A stretch of DNA of 64,000 nucleotides. It comes from Rhodobacterales bacterium. Lineage in GTDB: Bacteria; Pseudomonadota; Alphaproteobacteria; Rhodobacterales; Rhodobacteraceae. Under the pieces are notes generated by a model, which did no database searches, was not told the DNA's origin, and saw only the letters and a list, made by a program, of their open reading frames with translations. A program made the position numbers and the translations under genes. Every line of letters starts with the position of its first letter. Positions within the stretch are counted from its first letter, which is position 1. This document shows, in pieces, positions 26,684 through 35,751 of this stretch. Where the stretch lies: positions 152,035-216,034 of the forward strand of contig PDSA01000026.1 in assembly GCA_002748285.1 (NCBI GenBank). The letters are read 5' to 3'.

Positions 26684-28365
26684 GCCATGTCCTCCGGGAA
26701 ATATCGGATCAGATGGTTCACACAGTTGGACGCCGCCTGCCCCAGCCCGCAGATCGAGCTGTCGCGCATCACCAGCATCAGATCATGATACAGCTGATGA
26801 TCGGTGGCCGGGTCTTGCAGCATCTCAACCAGCTTATGGGTGCCGGCGCGGCAAGGGGTGCATTGGCCGCAGCTTTCATGTTTGAAAAACCGCATGGTGT
26901 TCAGCGCCACCTCTTTGATGCAATCCTGATCCGACAGGATCACCACTGCATGGCTGCCGACAAAGCCGTCATGGGGCTCGAACACGCCGAAATCCATCGC
27001 CAGATCGGCCATATGCCCCGGGAAAATCCCCCCCGAAGCGCCCCCGGGCAGAAACGCTTTCAGGCTGTGGCCGTCCTGCATACCGCCGCAGTAATCCTCG
27101 ATCAGCCGGATCAGCGGAATGCCCGCCGGAGCCAGCTTGACCCCGGGCTGTTTGACCCGGCCCGATACGCTGAACGAGCGCAGACCGCTGTGATCCTCGG
27201 CCCAGCCCAGCCCGGCGAACCAGCCCGCGCCATTGGCCAGAATATCGGCAATCCAGCTGACGGTTTCGATATTGTGGTTCAGGGTCGGACGGCCAAACAG
27301 GCCGACTTCGGCGATGTAAGGCGGGCGATGGCGCGGCATTCCGCGTTTGCCCTCGATGCTTTCGATCATCGCGCTTTCTTCGCCGCAAATATAAGCCCCG
27401 GCCCCCCGGCGCAAAATCAGCGGCGCGTGATCGGCCAGACCCGCAGCATTCACCTTGGCCAGTTCAATGTCGAGCATCGCCAGAATATGCGGGTATTCGT
27501 CGCGCATATAGAGGTAGATCTGCTCACAGCCCACAACATATGCGGCAATCAGAGCGCCTTCGATCATCCGATGCGGCTGGCGCTCCAACCACCAGCGGTC
27601 TTTGAAAGTGCCGGGCTCGCCCTCATCGCCATTGATCGTCATCAGCCGCGGAGCCTGATAGCCGCGCACAAACCCCCATTTGGTGCCGGCAGGAAAGCCC
27701 GCCCCGCCCAGACCGCGCAATCGGGAATCCGACATGGTGGCAATCGCATCCTCGGCGCTGATTCCGCCAGACAGCACCTTGCCCAGCACCTGATAGCCGC
27801 CATGGGCCTTATAGGCGTCGAAATCCTGATAAGCGGGCAGCTCGGGCTGTGAATGGTCGCCCTCAATCGCCGCCAGCAGCCGCTCTTTGGTGGCGTGGCG
27901 GATCACCCGTTTGCCGATGATCACCGCCGGAGCCCCATCGCATTGCCCAATGCAAGGAGCCTCCACAATGCGCACCTGTTTGGGATCAATCACGGCGTTC
28001 ATCTCGTCGATCAGCTCATAGGCACCGGCCAGCTGGCAGGACACGCAGGTGCTGATGCGGATGGTCACGGGCGGCGGCGGGGTGTCGCCGTCTTTAACGA
28101 TGTCGAAATGGTGATAGAAACTGGCGACCTCGTAAACCTCGGCCTGCGACAGGCCAAACAACTCGGCCAGCGCCGCCAGATGCCGCGCTTTCAGATGGCC
28201 CACCCCGTCCTGAATCCGGTGCAACGCCTCGATCAGATGATCGCGCCGGATCGGCAGATCAGCCAGCAGAGCGCTGACCTCATCCAGACACACATCCTGA
28301 ACCTGCCGGCCTTTGGGCAGGCTGACATCGCGTTTCTGATAGGGTTTGGGCGCAATTTTATTCAT
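26680..28365 (-). CDS. fdsB: formate dehydrogenase beta subunit, NuoE-NuoF fusion
   Basis: This 561-residue diaphorase subunit passes electrons from FdsA to NAD. The N-terminal third is NuoE-like (2Fe-2S cysteines in CVSCQLAG and APCIGQCDGAP). The rest is NuoF-like: FMN loop LRGLGGAGFPAGTKW, NADH/FMN element GAGAYICGEESAMIESIEG, and the 4Fe-4S motif ESCGQCTPCRAG with a later SSICGLG. Such a fused beta subunit is known from Methylobacterium Fdh1B, where the partner is tungsten-containing; many FDS systems have separate subunits. It leads the two-gene operon. Confidence 0.92.
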   Translation of the reverse strand: MNKIAPKPYQKRDVSLPKGRQVQDVCLDEVSALLADLPIRRDHLIEALHRIQDGVGHLKARHLAALAELFGLSQAEVYEVASFYHHFDIVKDGDTPPPPVTIRISTCVSCQLAGAYELIDEMNAVIDPKQVRIVEAPCIGQCDGAPAVIIGKRVIRHATKERLLAAIEGDHSQPELPAYQDFDAYKAHGGYQVLGKVLSGGISAEDAIATMSDSRLRGLGGAGFPAGTKWGFVRGYQAPRLMTINGDEGEPGTFKDRWWLERQPHRMIEGALIAAYVVGCEQIYLYMRDEYPHILAMLDIELAKVNAAGLADHAPLILRRGAGAYICGEESAMIESIEGKRGMPRHRPPYIAEVGLFGRPTLNHNIETVSWIADILANGAGWFAGLGWAEDHSGLRSFSVSGRVKQPGVKLAPAGIPLIRLIEDYCGGMQDGHSLKAFLPGGASGGIFPGHMADLAMDFGVFEPHDGFVGSHAVVILSDQDCIKEVALNTMRFFKHESCGQCTPCRAGTHKLVEMLQDPATDHQLYHDLMLVMRDSSICGLGQAASNCVNHLIRYFPEDMA

Positions 28366-28548
28366 ATTTTTTGGGTTCCAATAGGTTGGTTCCTAGGGGG
28401 AGATGGTAAGGTGCCTTGAAAATCGCGACAGTGTATTAGCGACATTTCATGGCACAAACCGGCCCCCAAGGCCCATTCTACGGCTTATCGGGGGCAGACA
28501 CAATAAGCGGGCGAAGGGGCTGGTGTGATCACAGGCCCGGAAGGCGGC

Positions 28549-29553
28549 TTAACCATCGGCACCCTTGATCCATGTGATCGACGCGCCATGCGGATCAGCC
28601 CAGGCGATAGGCCGTCCGTTCAATGCCATGAGAAAATCGCTGTTCGGTCGCTGCTCCAGCAGATCTCTGCCAAAGTCGCTGAACAAGGCGGGGGATTCAT
28701 TGGACACCCAATGATCGGTCAGCGTCCCGATGCGTCTGGCAAAAGCATCGCGCTGCGCCGGGTCAAGCGTATAGGACAAGACCGCCGAGTGATAAATGAC
28801 CAGAGTCGCATCGCTTGGGGCCTGTGCCACAAGTCGATCAAGATCATCGCTGTGCAAATCCCCGACTTCAATGCGCAGTGCCTCGCCTGCGGCAATGTCC
28901 ATCGCCGCCTTGAGCCGCTCACGGCGGTCTGTCTCGGTCGGCCAGACAAGGGTTTCCAGCCACGCCCTTTGTTCGGGGTCGTGTATATCCAACGGATTGC
29001 TGTCCAGACCCGCCCGCCAGACGACCTCTGGCATGGTCTTGGGCAAGGGCACGGTGGCACTTGCCGCACAATTCAGGACAAGGCCAGCATTGCGGCCCGC
29101 AGGCGCAAGACGCTGCGCCCCATAATCATAGGTATAGCGATCGGGGATCAGGCACAGACCCGCCGAAGCGCCAATTTCCAAAAGCGCGAGAGGCTGCGGC
29201 AACTGGCACAGCAACGGCAAAAGGGTGGCACAGCGGCCCGGCTCATTGGTCTGGGTGTTGTGGCTGAACACGATCTCGGTCAGCCGCTCGGTGCTGTTCA
29301 GCATGACCGCCCGCGCCTCGGCAAAATCGGGGACATGCCCCAAAAACTTGCGCAACGCGGCAAGAATCAGGTTGGGCTGTCGCTTGTTTTCGGGAAAGGT
29401 GGCGATCAGCCCAATCAACTCGGCATCACCCGCGATTTGCAAACCCAGCGCTTCGTAGACCGGACACCGCCCGTGCACCTCTTTTTCCGCGAAAAAGAGA
29501 TACTGCTTTTTCACCGTGTCAAAGGTTCTTTTCGAGGTGGTGTTCTGGTGCAA
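28549..29553 (-). CDS. DUF2332 family protein
   Basis: A 334-residue protein of the DUF2332 family. The conserved segment QPLALLEIGASAGLCLIPDR looks like a SAM-binding motif I, and a later TLVIYHSAVLSYTLDPAQRD is typical. It resembles a methyltransferase fold, but no function is established. It lies 116 bases downstream of the LLM oxidoreductase on the same strand, so it could be a trailing member of the F420 operon or have its own promoter. Confidence 0.75.
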   Translation of the reverse strand: MHQNTTSKRTFDTVKKQYLFFAEKEVHGRCPVYEALGLQIAGDAELIGLIATFPENKRQPNLILAALRKFLGHVPDFAEARAVMLNSTERLTEIVFSHNTQTNEPGRCATLLPLLCQLPQPLALLEIGASAGLCLIPDRYTYDYGAQRLAPAGRNAGLVLNCAASATVPLPKTMPEVVWRAGLDSNPLDIHDPEQRAWLETLVWPTETDRRERLKAAMDIAAGEALRIEVGDLHSDDLDRLVAQAPSDATLVIYHSAVLSYTLDPAQRDAFARRIGTLTDHWVSNESPALFSDFGRDLLEQRPNSDFLMALNGRPIAWADPHGASITWIKGADG

Positions 29554-29669
29554 ACCATACTCCTGTCATGTGATGCATGTGCAAAGCACCATACACCCGC
29601 ATCAGCTCCCATAAAATCGGGGCGGCCCGAACCCCGGACCCCCCCTGTTTCAGATTACCGCAATGTCAC

Positions 29670-30572
29670 TCAGCGAAATGCCGGGATGATCTTTTCGGCA
29701 TAATCAGCGATGATGCGCTCTTCATCGCCGCTATCCAGATAGATGTTGAACTGAGTCACCCCAGCCGCCTGCAACTCTTTGATCTTGGCGATATGCTCTT
29801 CCGGGCTGCCCAGAACCGAGAAACTGTCCACGATCTCATCGGTGATGAAATCCAGATACGGGTTGCTGCTCTGGCCGTGCTTGGAGTAATCATAGCCCTT
29901 GCGATCCTCGATATAGGCGGTCAGGCTGGCCGGAACCATATCGCTGTCGCTGCCGTATTTCTCAACAATATCAGCAACATGGTTGCCCACCATCGCCGGG
30001 AACCAGCGGGTGGCCTGATCGGCCAGCCATTTCACGATCTTGGGCTCAGCGATTTGCAGCACAAGCCCATCGCCAACCCGCCCGGCGCTGGACAGCGCTT
30101 TGGGGCCATAAGCAGCGACCCAAACCGGCAGCTCATAACCGGTTGCCCACGGGAATTTCACCGGAGCCGGGCATTCGCCATATTGTCTTTCCTCACCGCG
30201 AACCAGCCCTTTGACCACATCCACGAATTCTTCCAGACGCGCCAGAGGGGCCGGCTTTTTGCCCATAACCCGCACAGCACTGTCGCCGCGCCCCAGACCG
30301 ATGTCAAAGCGCCCATCAGATTGCTTGGCCAGCGAGCCAAACAGGCTGGCGGCGGCCGACCAGTCCCGGGTGTTCGGGTTGGTCACCATCGGGCCAAAAC
30401 GCATCTTGGTGGTGTGTTCCATCAGCATCGCCATGGCCACAAAGCTCTCGCGCCACAGGATGTGGCTGTCGTAATACCAGCAATACTCAAAGCCCGCATT
30501 TTCGGCCTGACGCACCAGCGCCTTGGCCCGGTTGTGATCAACGAACCCTTTGAATGTAATACCAAATTCCAT
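29670..30572 (-). CDS. LLM class oxidoreductase, candidate F420-dependent enzyme
   Basis: This 300-residue TIM-barrel enzyme is of the luciferase-like monooxygenase superfamily. It resembles the group annotated as F420-dependent (CPS_4043 type). MEFGITFKGFVDHNRAKALV opens the barrel; FGPMVTNPNTRDWSAAASLF and FDIGLGRGDSAVRVMGKKP follow, the latter resembling the cofactor-phosphate region. It lies 20 bases after npdG with a strong AAGGAGG ribosome site, so it is co-transcribed with F420 synthesis and is the best local client for F420H2. FMN use cannot be excluded by sequence alone. Confidence 0.8.
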   Translation of the reverse strand: MEFGITFKGFVDHNRAKALVRQAENAGFEYCWYYDSHILWRESFVAMAMLMEHTTKMRFGPMVTNPNTRDWSAAASLFGSLAKQSDGRFDIGLGRGDSAVRVMGKKPAPLARLEEFVDVVKGLVRGEERQYGECPAPVKFPWATGYELPVWVAAYGPKALSSAGRVGDGLVLQIAEPKIVKWLADQATRWFPAMVGNHVADIVEKYGSDSDMVPASLTAYIEDRKGYDYSKHGQSSNPYLDFITDEIVDSFSVLGSPEEHIAKIKELQAAGVTQFNIYLDSGDEERIIADYAEKIIPAFR

Positions 30573-30592
30573 ATCTTTCCTCCTTGTTATAT

Positions 30593-31261
30593 TTAGTGAT
30601 CCGGTGCCCAGATCTTGATTCCGGCATGGGAAAACGGCACCGCTTTTGAAATGTTCAGCCGGATCAGAATCGGCGTGATCGCCTCAATGCAACGCGCCGA
30701 ATTAGCGGCTCCGGCATTGTAACAGCTCACCCCCAGCTGGCTGACCAGAGCCATCACTTTCTTGCGCGGCTCCAGCTTGTTGCCGCAGACCAGAATATCG
30801 CAGTTGATGTCCTGATCCAGATTATTCAGCGTATGGGCCGAGACATTATGCAACGCCCCGACCACCGGGATGTCATCGCCCAGAAGCGCCTGCGCCGCCT
30901 CGGTGGCCGAGCCCTCGGGCGGCATGTCCACCACCTTGGGGTCATTGGCGGCCAGAGGCACCACGATATCGACCAGAATTTTCCCGGCCAGCCCGTCTTT
31001 CAGCGCCTCCAGCGTGGCATTATGCGCCGAAAACGGCACCGCTAAAATCACCATCTCATCAGCTTCGGCCACGGCCGAGGCATTGTCCATGCCGGCAATT
31101 TTGGTCTCGCAATCCAGCTTGGCGTTCAGCTCATCCGCGATTTCAGCCCCGCGCGCGCCATCGCGCGAGCCCAGCGCCACCTGAACCCCGGCGCGGGCAA
31201 ACCGCAATGCCAAGCCTTGTCCCTGCGGCCCGGTGCCGCCGATAATTGCAATTTTCGTCAA
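30593..31261 (-). CDS. npdG: F420:NADPH oxidoreductase (Fno-type)
   Basis: This 222-residue enzyme moves hydride between NADPH and F420. The N-terminal NADP Rossmann motif is [19 protein letters not shown], followed by [11 protein letters not shown], which binds the 2'-phosphate. A later stretch [18 protein letters not shown] and the F420-site region are typical. Its start is a TTG at 31261, overlapping the cofE stop, with AAGGAG about 8 bases upstream. Its presence means reduced F420 can be made from NADPH in this cell. Confidence 0.9.
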   Translation of the reverse strand: MTKIAIIGGTGPQGQGLALRFARAGVQVALGSRDGARGAEIADELNAKLDCETKIAGMDNASAVAEADEMVILAVPFSAHNATLEALKDGLAGKILVDIVVPLAANDPKVVDMPPEGSATEAAQALLGDDIPVVGALHNVSAHTLNNLDQDINCDILVCGNKLEPRKKVMALVSQLGVSCYNAGAANSARCIEAITPILIRLNISKAVPFSHAGIKIWAPDH

Positions 31262-31827
31262 AACATATTCTCCTTGTTGGGGCGTAACAGATCCGCCGCT
31301 TTGTTGTTTGTTTTCGACCGCCAGGGTCGGCCAAAGGTATCGGTGATCACCACGCCAATATCCGCGCCAAAGCGCTGCGCCAGCCGCTCACAAAACACCC
31401 GGGCGCTGGCATCGGGGTCTTTGGGCAGCAGGATCAGGGTCTGATCGGCACCGGTGTTGCTCTCATCCACCGCCGCATTGGCCGAGATAAACCCCAACCG
31501 GTGGCGGCAAATCATCACCCCTTCATTCTGATGCGGGTGGCGAAACGCTTTCACCACCTCGGCGCTTTCATCCAGAATGGCCTGCACCTTGCGGGCATCC
31601 TTGTTCAGCTGTTCGGCGATTTCCAGCGCCCGCTCACCCGGCGTCACATCGGCCAGCCGCACAATCTGGCCCTCGGCCTTGGAAAAAATCTTGTGCGCCG
31701 AAGTCAGAATATCGCCATGGCGCAGATCCATCCCCGCCGCCTCGAGCGCATCGCCCACGATAGCGGCCAGATCATCGCCCGGAGCGATGTCTTTGACGCC
31801 GGGAATAGCCTCGATGCTCAGCCCCAT
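31258..31827 (-). CDS. cofE: F420-0:gamma-glutamyl ligase with an internal deletion
   Basis: CofE adds the first and later gamma-linked glutamates to F420-0 using GTP. The N-terminal two thirds are normal: [44 protein letters not shown] and [12 protein letters not shown]. After PWR the usual ~70 residues (the NG...DPYG...ADELA...VRG part) are missing. The chain resumes with [15 protein letters not shown], which matches the family's extreme C-terminus. The protein is 189 residues against about 245-250 in relatives. Other frames do not encode the missing part. Activity is therefore in doubt. It overlaps cofC by 10 bases. Confidence 0.82.
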   Translation of the reverse strand: MGLSIEAIPGVKDIAPGDDLAAIVGDALEAAGMDLRHGDILTSAHKIFSKAEGQIVRLADVTPGERALEIAEQLNKDARKVQAILDESAEVVKAFRHPHQNEGVMICRHRLGFISANAAVDESNTGADQTLILLPKDPDASARVFCERLAQRFGADIGVVITDTFGRPWRSKTNNKAADLLRPNKENMF

Positions 31828-32444
31828 AATGCCCTGCCTTTCTTGCTATTTTGCCAGCGTGACCCGGCCAAATCCTGACCCGTGTCGATGTCATAAGCCA
31901 AGCTGCACAGCGGCGCGATGGTGCAGGGGATGCCCCGTTCCTCGGCCGCCAGTTGATGCGCTTGGCACGAGCCCTCGCCATAGTGAAACCTCACCGCGTC
32001 GGGCGGGCTGGCGATCAGGCAGTTGGTGCCGCCATTATGCGCCGGAGCCAGGATCAGCGAAGGGCTGGGCCGCGGGTAAGACAGCAGCTTTTGCAAATCG
32101 GCCGCTTCGGGATCAGCCAGATCGGCGGGCAGCACGCAGATGGCGCGATAGCCCTCGGCCACCGCCCAATCCGCCCCCTGCTGCACCGCAGCCGACAAGC
32201 CGCCGGTGCCGACCTCATCCAGCACCACCGCGCCGTGGCTTTGGGCGCAGGCTTTGACCACGCCTGAGGATGTAACCACCAGCACCCCATGGCCGGATTG
32301 ATGCCGGATCAGGAACTCCAGCACCTGCCGGAACAACGCCATTGCCAGCCGTTGCCGCGCTTCTGGGGGCAGCACCGAAGCCAGCCGGGTTTTGGCGTGT
32401 TGAGGGTCTTTCATCGGGATGACGAACAGCAATTCAGGCATCAC
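31818..32444 (-). CDS. cofC: phospholactate/phosphoenolpyruvate/3-phosphoglycerate guanylyltransferase
   Basis: This 208-residue nucleotidyltransferase activates the three-carbon side chain of F420 with GTP. FVIPMKDPQHAKTRL is the nucleotide-binding start, VLPADLADPEAADL carries the metal-binding aspartate, and NGGTNCLIASPPD is the substrate loop. Substrate varies between lineages (2-phospholactate, PEP or 3-phosphoglycerate), and sequence alone does not settle it. It overlaps cofD by 11 bases and cofE by 10. Confidence 0.9.
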   Translation of the reverse strand: MMPELLFVIPMKDPQHAKTRLASVLPPEARQRLAMALFRQVLEFLIRHQSGHGVLVVTSSGVVKACAQSHGAVVLDEVGTGGLSAAVQQGADWAVAEGYRAICVLPADLADPEAADLQKLLSYPRPSPSLILAPAHNGGTNCLIASPPDAVRFHYGEGSCQAHQLAAEERGIPCTIAPLCSLAYDIDTGQDLAGSRWQNSKKGRALWG

Positions 32445-33363
32445 ACACCGCCTGCGCCAGCCGTTGTTTGTCGGCGCGGGTTTTCATGAGGATATCATCG
32501 CACACCGCGCGGATGCCCAGCCGGGCGATCTCTTCGCTATGCCTTGCATCCTGATGATCAATGACCAGCGTATCAATCAGCCCCTGATAATGCTGCGCCA
32601 CCCCCACAACATCGGCACGCATCCCCAGAGCCGTCATCATCCGGTCCGCCGGTCCCTTGACAACCTGCCCGTTGATCAGCGGGCTGACGGCGATCTTGGG
32701 GGCCTCGGCCCGCACAACCGCATCGCGCAAACCCGGAACATGCAGGATTGGGTCAATCGAGACCAGAGGATTGCTGGGGGCAAACACGATCAGATCGGCC
32801 CCGGCAATCGCTTCAAGCGCCGCCGCTGTGGGTTTGGCGTTGCGAATGCCGGAGAACTCGAGCTGCTGCACCGCCGGGGCGCAGCGTTCGCGCACAAAGT
32901 ATTCCTGAAACGAAAGCCAGCCCGCCGCCGTCAGCACCCGGGTCTGCACAACGTCATCGGTGGGCAACAGGATGCGGCTTTTCACCCCAAAAGCCCGGGC
33001 GGCGTCGGCGGCAATCTGGCTGCGGCTGTGGCCTTGCGCCAGACGGTGCGTGCGCCAGATATGCAGGCCGAAATCGCGATCGCCCAGCGTCATCCAGGTC
33101 TCATCCCCCAACTCTTGCAACACCGAGAGCGCGCGCAAGCCCTCATCCGCCACGCCCCAGCCCTGTTCGCGATCAATGCGATCCGCCAGGCTATAGGTCA
33201 GCGTGTCAATATCCGGGCACACCCAGAGCCCGTGAAACTGCGCATCATCGGCGACATTGCCGATCACCGACAGATCAACCCCGGCCAGCGCGTCCAGACC
33301 CTCGGCCATTTTCGCGCCACCCACGCCGCCGGCCAGCAGCGTTATGTTGCGTTTATCCGCCAT
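32434..33363 (-). CDS. cofD: F420 side-chain phospho transferase (CofD)
   Basis: CofD joins the activated side chain to the deazaflavin FO, making F420-0 or its dehydro form. The 309-residue product has ITLLAGGVGGAKMAEGL, NVADDAQFHGLWVCPDIDT, LGDRDFGLHIWRTHRLAQG and FAPSNPLVSIDPIL, all hallmark blocks. The ATG follows the cofH stop directly (TAGATG). The gene is full length, so the pathway to F420-0 looks intact. Confidence 0.93.
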   Translation of the reverse strand: MADKRNITLLAGGVGGAKMAEGLDALAGVDLSVIGNVADDAQFHGLWVCPDIDTLTYSLADRIDREQGWGVADEGLRALSVLQELGDETWMTLGDRDFGLHIWRTHRLAQGHSRSQIAADAARAFGVKSRILLPTDDVVQTRVLTAAGWLSFQEYFVRERCAPAVQQLEFSGIRNAKPTAAALEAIAGADLIVFAPSNPLVSIDPILHVPGLRDAVVRAEAPKIAVSPLINGQVVKGPADRMMTALGMRADVVGVAQHYQGLIDTLVIDHQDARHSEEIARLGIRAVCDDILMKTRADKQRLAQAVCDA

Positions 33364-34593
33364 CTAACCCACTTGCGTTTTCAGAAAATCCGGGGTGTCG
33401 GGCGACAGGAAATCAATCGGCGTAAACCCGTCCCGATCCACCAGCGGCGCTTGCTTGGCCGGGTCGTGATCCTTGAACACTTCCAGCACCTGATAGAGCG
33501 TGTTGCGCTGCACCGGAATGCGCCCGGCATCGCGGATGATCTGCACCATCTCATAGGCGGTCACCTCTTGCCCATTGTCGGAGCCCGCGGCCCGCGAGAT
33601 GCTTTCATTCATCAAAGTGCCGCCAAAATCATTGACCCCGCCGGACAGCAACTGCTGCGCCCGTTCCGGCCCCAGCTTGGTCCAGGAGGTCTGGATATTG
33701 TCGATCCAGCCATGCAGCATGATCCGGGACACGGCGTGCATCTTGTCAACCTCATGATCGGTGGGGCCGGGGCGCACCTCGTCGGGGTTTTCGGTGTAAA
33801 GCGGGCTGTCATAATGCACGAAGCTCAGCGGCACCAGCTCGGTAAAGCCGCCGGTTTCTTTCTGAATGTCGCGCAGCAGGGCAATATGCGCCGCCCAATG
33901 TTGCGGCCCATCAATATGACCATACATGATGGTGGCGGTGGTGGGCACCCCGGCCTGATGCGCGGCGCGGATGATTTCAACCCAGCGCTCGGTGCTGAGC
34001 TTGTTCTTGGTCAGGCGTTTGCGCACTTCGGTATCCAGAATCTCGGCCGCCGTGCCGGGGAGGCTGCCCAGACCGCATTCCTTAAGATCGGCGATGAAAT
34101 CGGCATAAGACATTTTGGTTTTGGCCGCGCCATACCAGATTTCAAACGGCGAAAAAGCGTGAATGTGCAGATCGGGAAACGCCTTTTTGATCGCCAGCAC
34201 GATGTCACGATAATATGTGCCGGGCATTTTCGGATGGATGCCGCCCTGAATGCAAACCTCGGTCGCGCCGCGCTCCACCGCCTCGCGGCAGCGCTGGACG
34301 ATGGTGGGCAGGTTCAGCCATTCGGCCCCCTGATCCTCGCGCCGCTTGGCAAAGCCGCAGAAATTGCACCCCATATAGCAGATATTGGTAAAGTTGATGT
34401 TGCGGTTCACCACAAACCCCACCTGATCGCCATTGACCTGCCGGCGCAGCTGATCGGCCAGCCGGATGATCGCCTGCATATCCTCGCCCTGAGCAGCGAA
34501 CAGAATTTCGCCATCGGCCTGGCTGACCTCTTGGCCGGCCTGAAAAGCCTCGAGGATTCGCGATACGGGTTTGCTCAGATTGACCACGGTCAT
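33364..34593 (-). CDS. cofH: FO synthase subunit 2
   Basis: This radical SAM enzyme works with CofG to build the deazaflavin chromophore FO from tyrosine and a flavin precursor. The 409-residue protein has the 4Fe-4S motif in NICYMGCNFCGF (CX3CX2C), then EVCIQGGIHPKMPGTYY, HAFSPFEIWYGA and TATIMYGHIDGPQHW, all typical of CofH. It overlaps cofG by 4 bases (ATGA). The order matches the CofG-CofH order inside fused FbiC of actinobacteria, but here the two are separate genes. Confidence 0.93.
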   Translation of the reverse strand: MTVVNLSKPVSRILEAFQAGQEVSQADGEILFAAQGEDMQAIIRLADQLRRQVNGDQVGFVVNRNINFTNICYMGCNFCGFAKRREDQGAEWLNLPTIVQRCREAVERGATEVCIQGGIHPKMPGTYYRDIVLAIKKAFPDLHIHAFSPFEIWYGAAKTKMSYADFIADLKECGLGSLPGTAAEILDTEVRKRLTKNKLSTERWVEIIRAAHQAGVPTTATIMYGHIDGPQHWAAHIALLRDIQKETGGFTELVPLSFVHYDSPLYTENPDEVRPGPTDHEVDKMHAVSRIMLHGWIDNIQTSWTKLGPERAQQLLSGGVNDFGGTLMNESISRAAGSDNGQEVTAYEMVQIIRDAGRIPVQRNTLYQVLEVFKDHDPAKQAPLVDRDGFTPIDFLSPDTPDFLKTQVG

Positions 34594-35744
34594 GGGGATT
34601 CTCCTAGGTGCTGGGCGCGGGCCAGCCCATCGCTGCGGGCCATTTGATCAATGCGCAGTTGCAGCGACGGGTCCAGAAAGCGATCCGGGCGTTGCAGATA
34701 TTTCGGGTAAATGGTCAGCCGCTCTTGCAAGGTGCAGCCGGCGGATTCGGTAGCCTGAGCCAGTTGGCGGATCTCGGGCCATTCATGCTGAGGGTTGATG
34801 AAATCAATGGTCACGGGCGAAATCCCGCCCCAGTCATTCATCCCGGCAGCCAGATATTTGATATGCCGCGCACTCAGATTGGGCGGTGCTTGCAGGCTGA
34901 TATCAGGGGAGAGCATCAGCCGTGCCACCGCCAGAGTGCGCAGCATATCGTCCAGAGTGGGTTCAGGGTGGTTTTCCATGCCGATGCCGGGCTTTTGCTG
35001 GAAGTTTTGAATGATCACTTCCTGAATATGCCCATGCCGCAGATGCGCCTGATTGATCGCCTCAAGGCTGGCAACGCGCTCGGCCCATGTTTCACCGATG
35101 CCGATCAGCAACCCGGTGGTGAAAGGCACCTGACGCAGCCCGGTGCGTTCTAAGGTGCGCAGCCTTTGCAGCGGCATTTTGTCGGGGCAGCCAAAATGCG
35201 GCATCCCCTTTTTCATCAACCGGCGCGAGACTGTCTCAAGCATCATCCCCATCGAAGCCGAAACCGGGCGCAGCATCTCAATCTCATAATCGGTCAGCGT
35301 GCCGGCATTGACATGCGGCAACAGGCTGGTTTCGGCCAGCACCAGCTTGCACATCTCGGCCAGATAGGCGTTCATACTGGAATAGCCCAGTTGCTGCAAC
35401 GCCTTGCGCGCACCTGCATAGCGCTGCTCGGGGCGCTCGCCCAGCGAGAACAGCAGCTCTTTGCAGCCCTGCCTTTCGCCGCGTCTGGCGGTGGCCAGCA
35501 CCTGCTCGGGGGTCATGATATTGGCCGCCGGATCGTTGGGATGTTTGACAAAGGTGCAATAGGTGCAGGTGTCGCGGCACATATTGGTCAGCGGCACAAA
35601 CACCTTGCGGGAATAGGTGATCACATCGCCCCAATGCTGGCGCCGCACGTCAACGGCCTGCGCCATCAGATCGCGCAATGCGCTGCCCTGACAGTTTTCA
35701 AGGGCCAGCGCCTGATCGGTGGACATGGTGTGAATCAGAGTCAT
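34590..35744 (-). CDS. cofG: FO synthase subunit 1
   Basis: CofG is the radical SAM partner of CofH in FO synthesis. The 384-residue protein has the cluster motif MCRDTCTYCTF (CX3CX2C), GCKELLFSLGERPEQRY, HVNAGTLTDYEIEMLRPV and LLIGIGETWAERV. It leads the F420 operon. There is no Shine-Dalgarno sequence before the ATG, and a TTGACA sits about 32-37 bases upstream, which suggests a leaderless transcript. An ATG at 35726 is an alternative start. Confidence 0.92.
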   Translation of the reverse strand: MTLIHTMSTDQALALENCQGSALRDLMAQAVDVRRQHWGDVITYSRKVFVPLTNMCRDTCTYCTFVKHPNDPAANIMTPEQVLATARRGERQGCKELLFSLGERPEQRYAGARKALQQLGYSSMNAYLAEMCKLVLAETSLLPHVNAGTLTDYEIEMLRPVSASMGMMLETVSRRLMKKGMPHFGCPDKMPLQRLRTLERTGLRQVPFTTGLLIGIGETWAERVASLEAINQAHLRHGHIQEVIIQNFQQKPGIGMENHPEPTLDDMLRTLAVARLMLSPDISLQAPPNLSARHIKYLAAGMNDWGGISPVTIDFINPQHEWPEIRQLAQATESAGCTLQERLTIYPKYLQRPDRFLDPSLQLRIDQMARSDGLARAQHLGESP

Positions 35745-35751
35745 GGGGAAA

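Noticed and set aside
31258..31330. Frameshift explanation for short CofE
   Set aside because: I translated the other two frames after PWR; neither encodes the missing segment, and the C-terminal AADLLRP tail is in the original frame. A deletion fits better than a sequencing frameshift.
32419..34647. 742-codon open frame on the plus strand
   Set aside because: It runs antisense through cofD and cofH, has no recognisable domain and is rich in His, Arg and Gln as expected from the reverse complement of GC-rich coding DNA. The minus-strand genes are clearly real.
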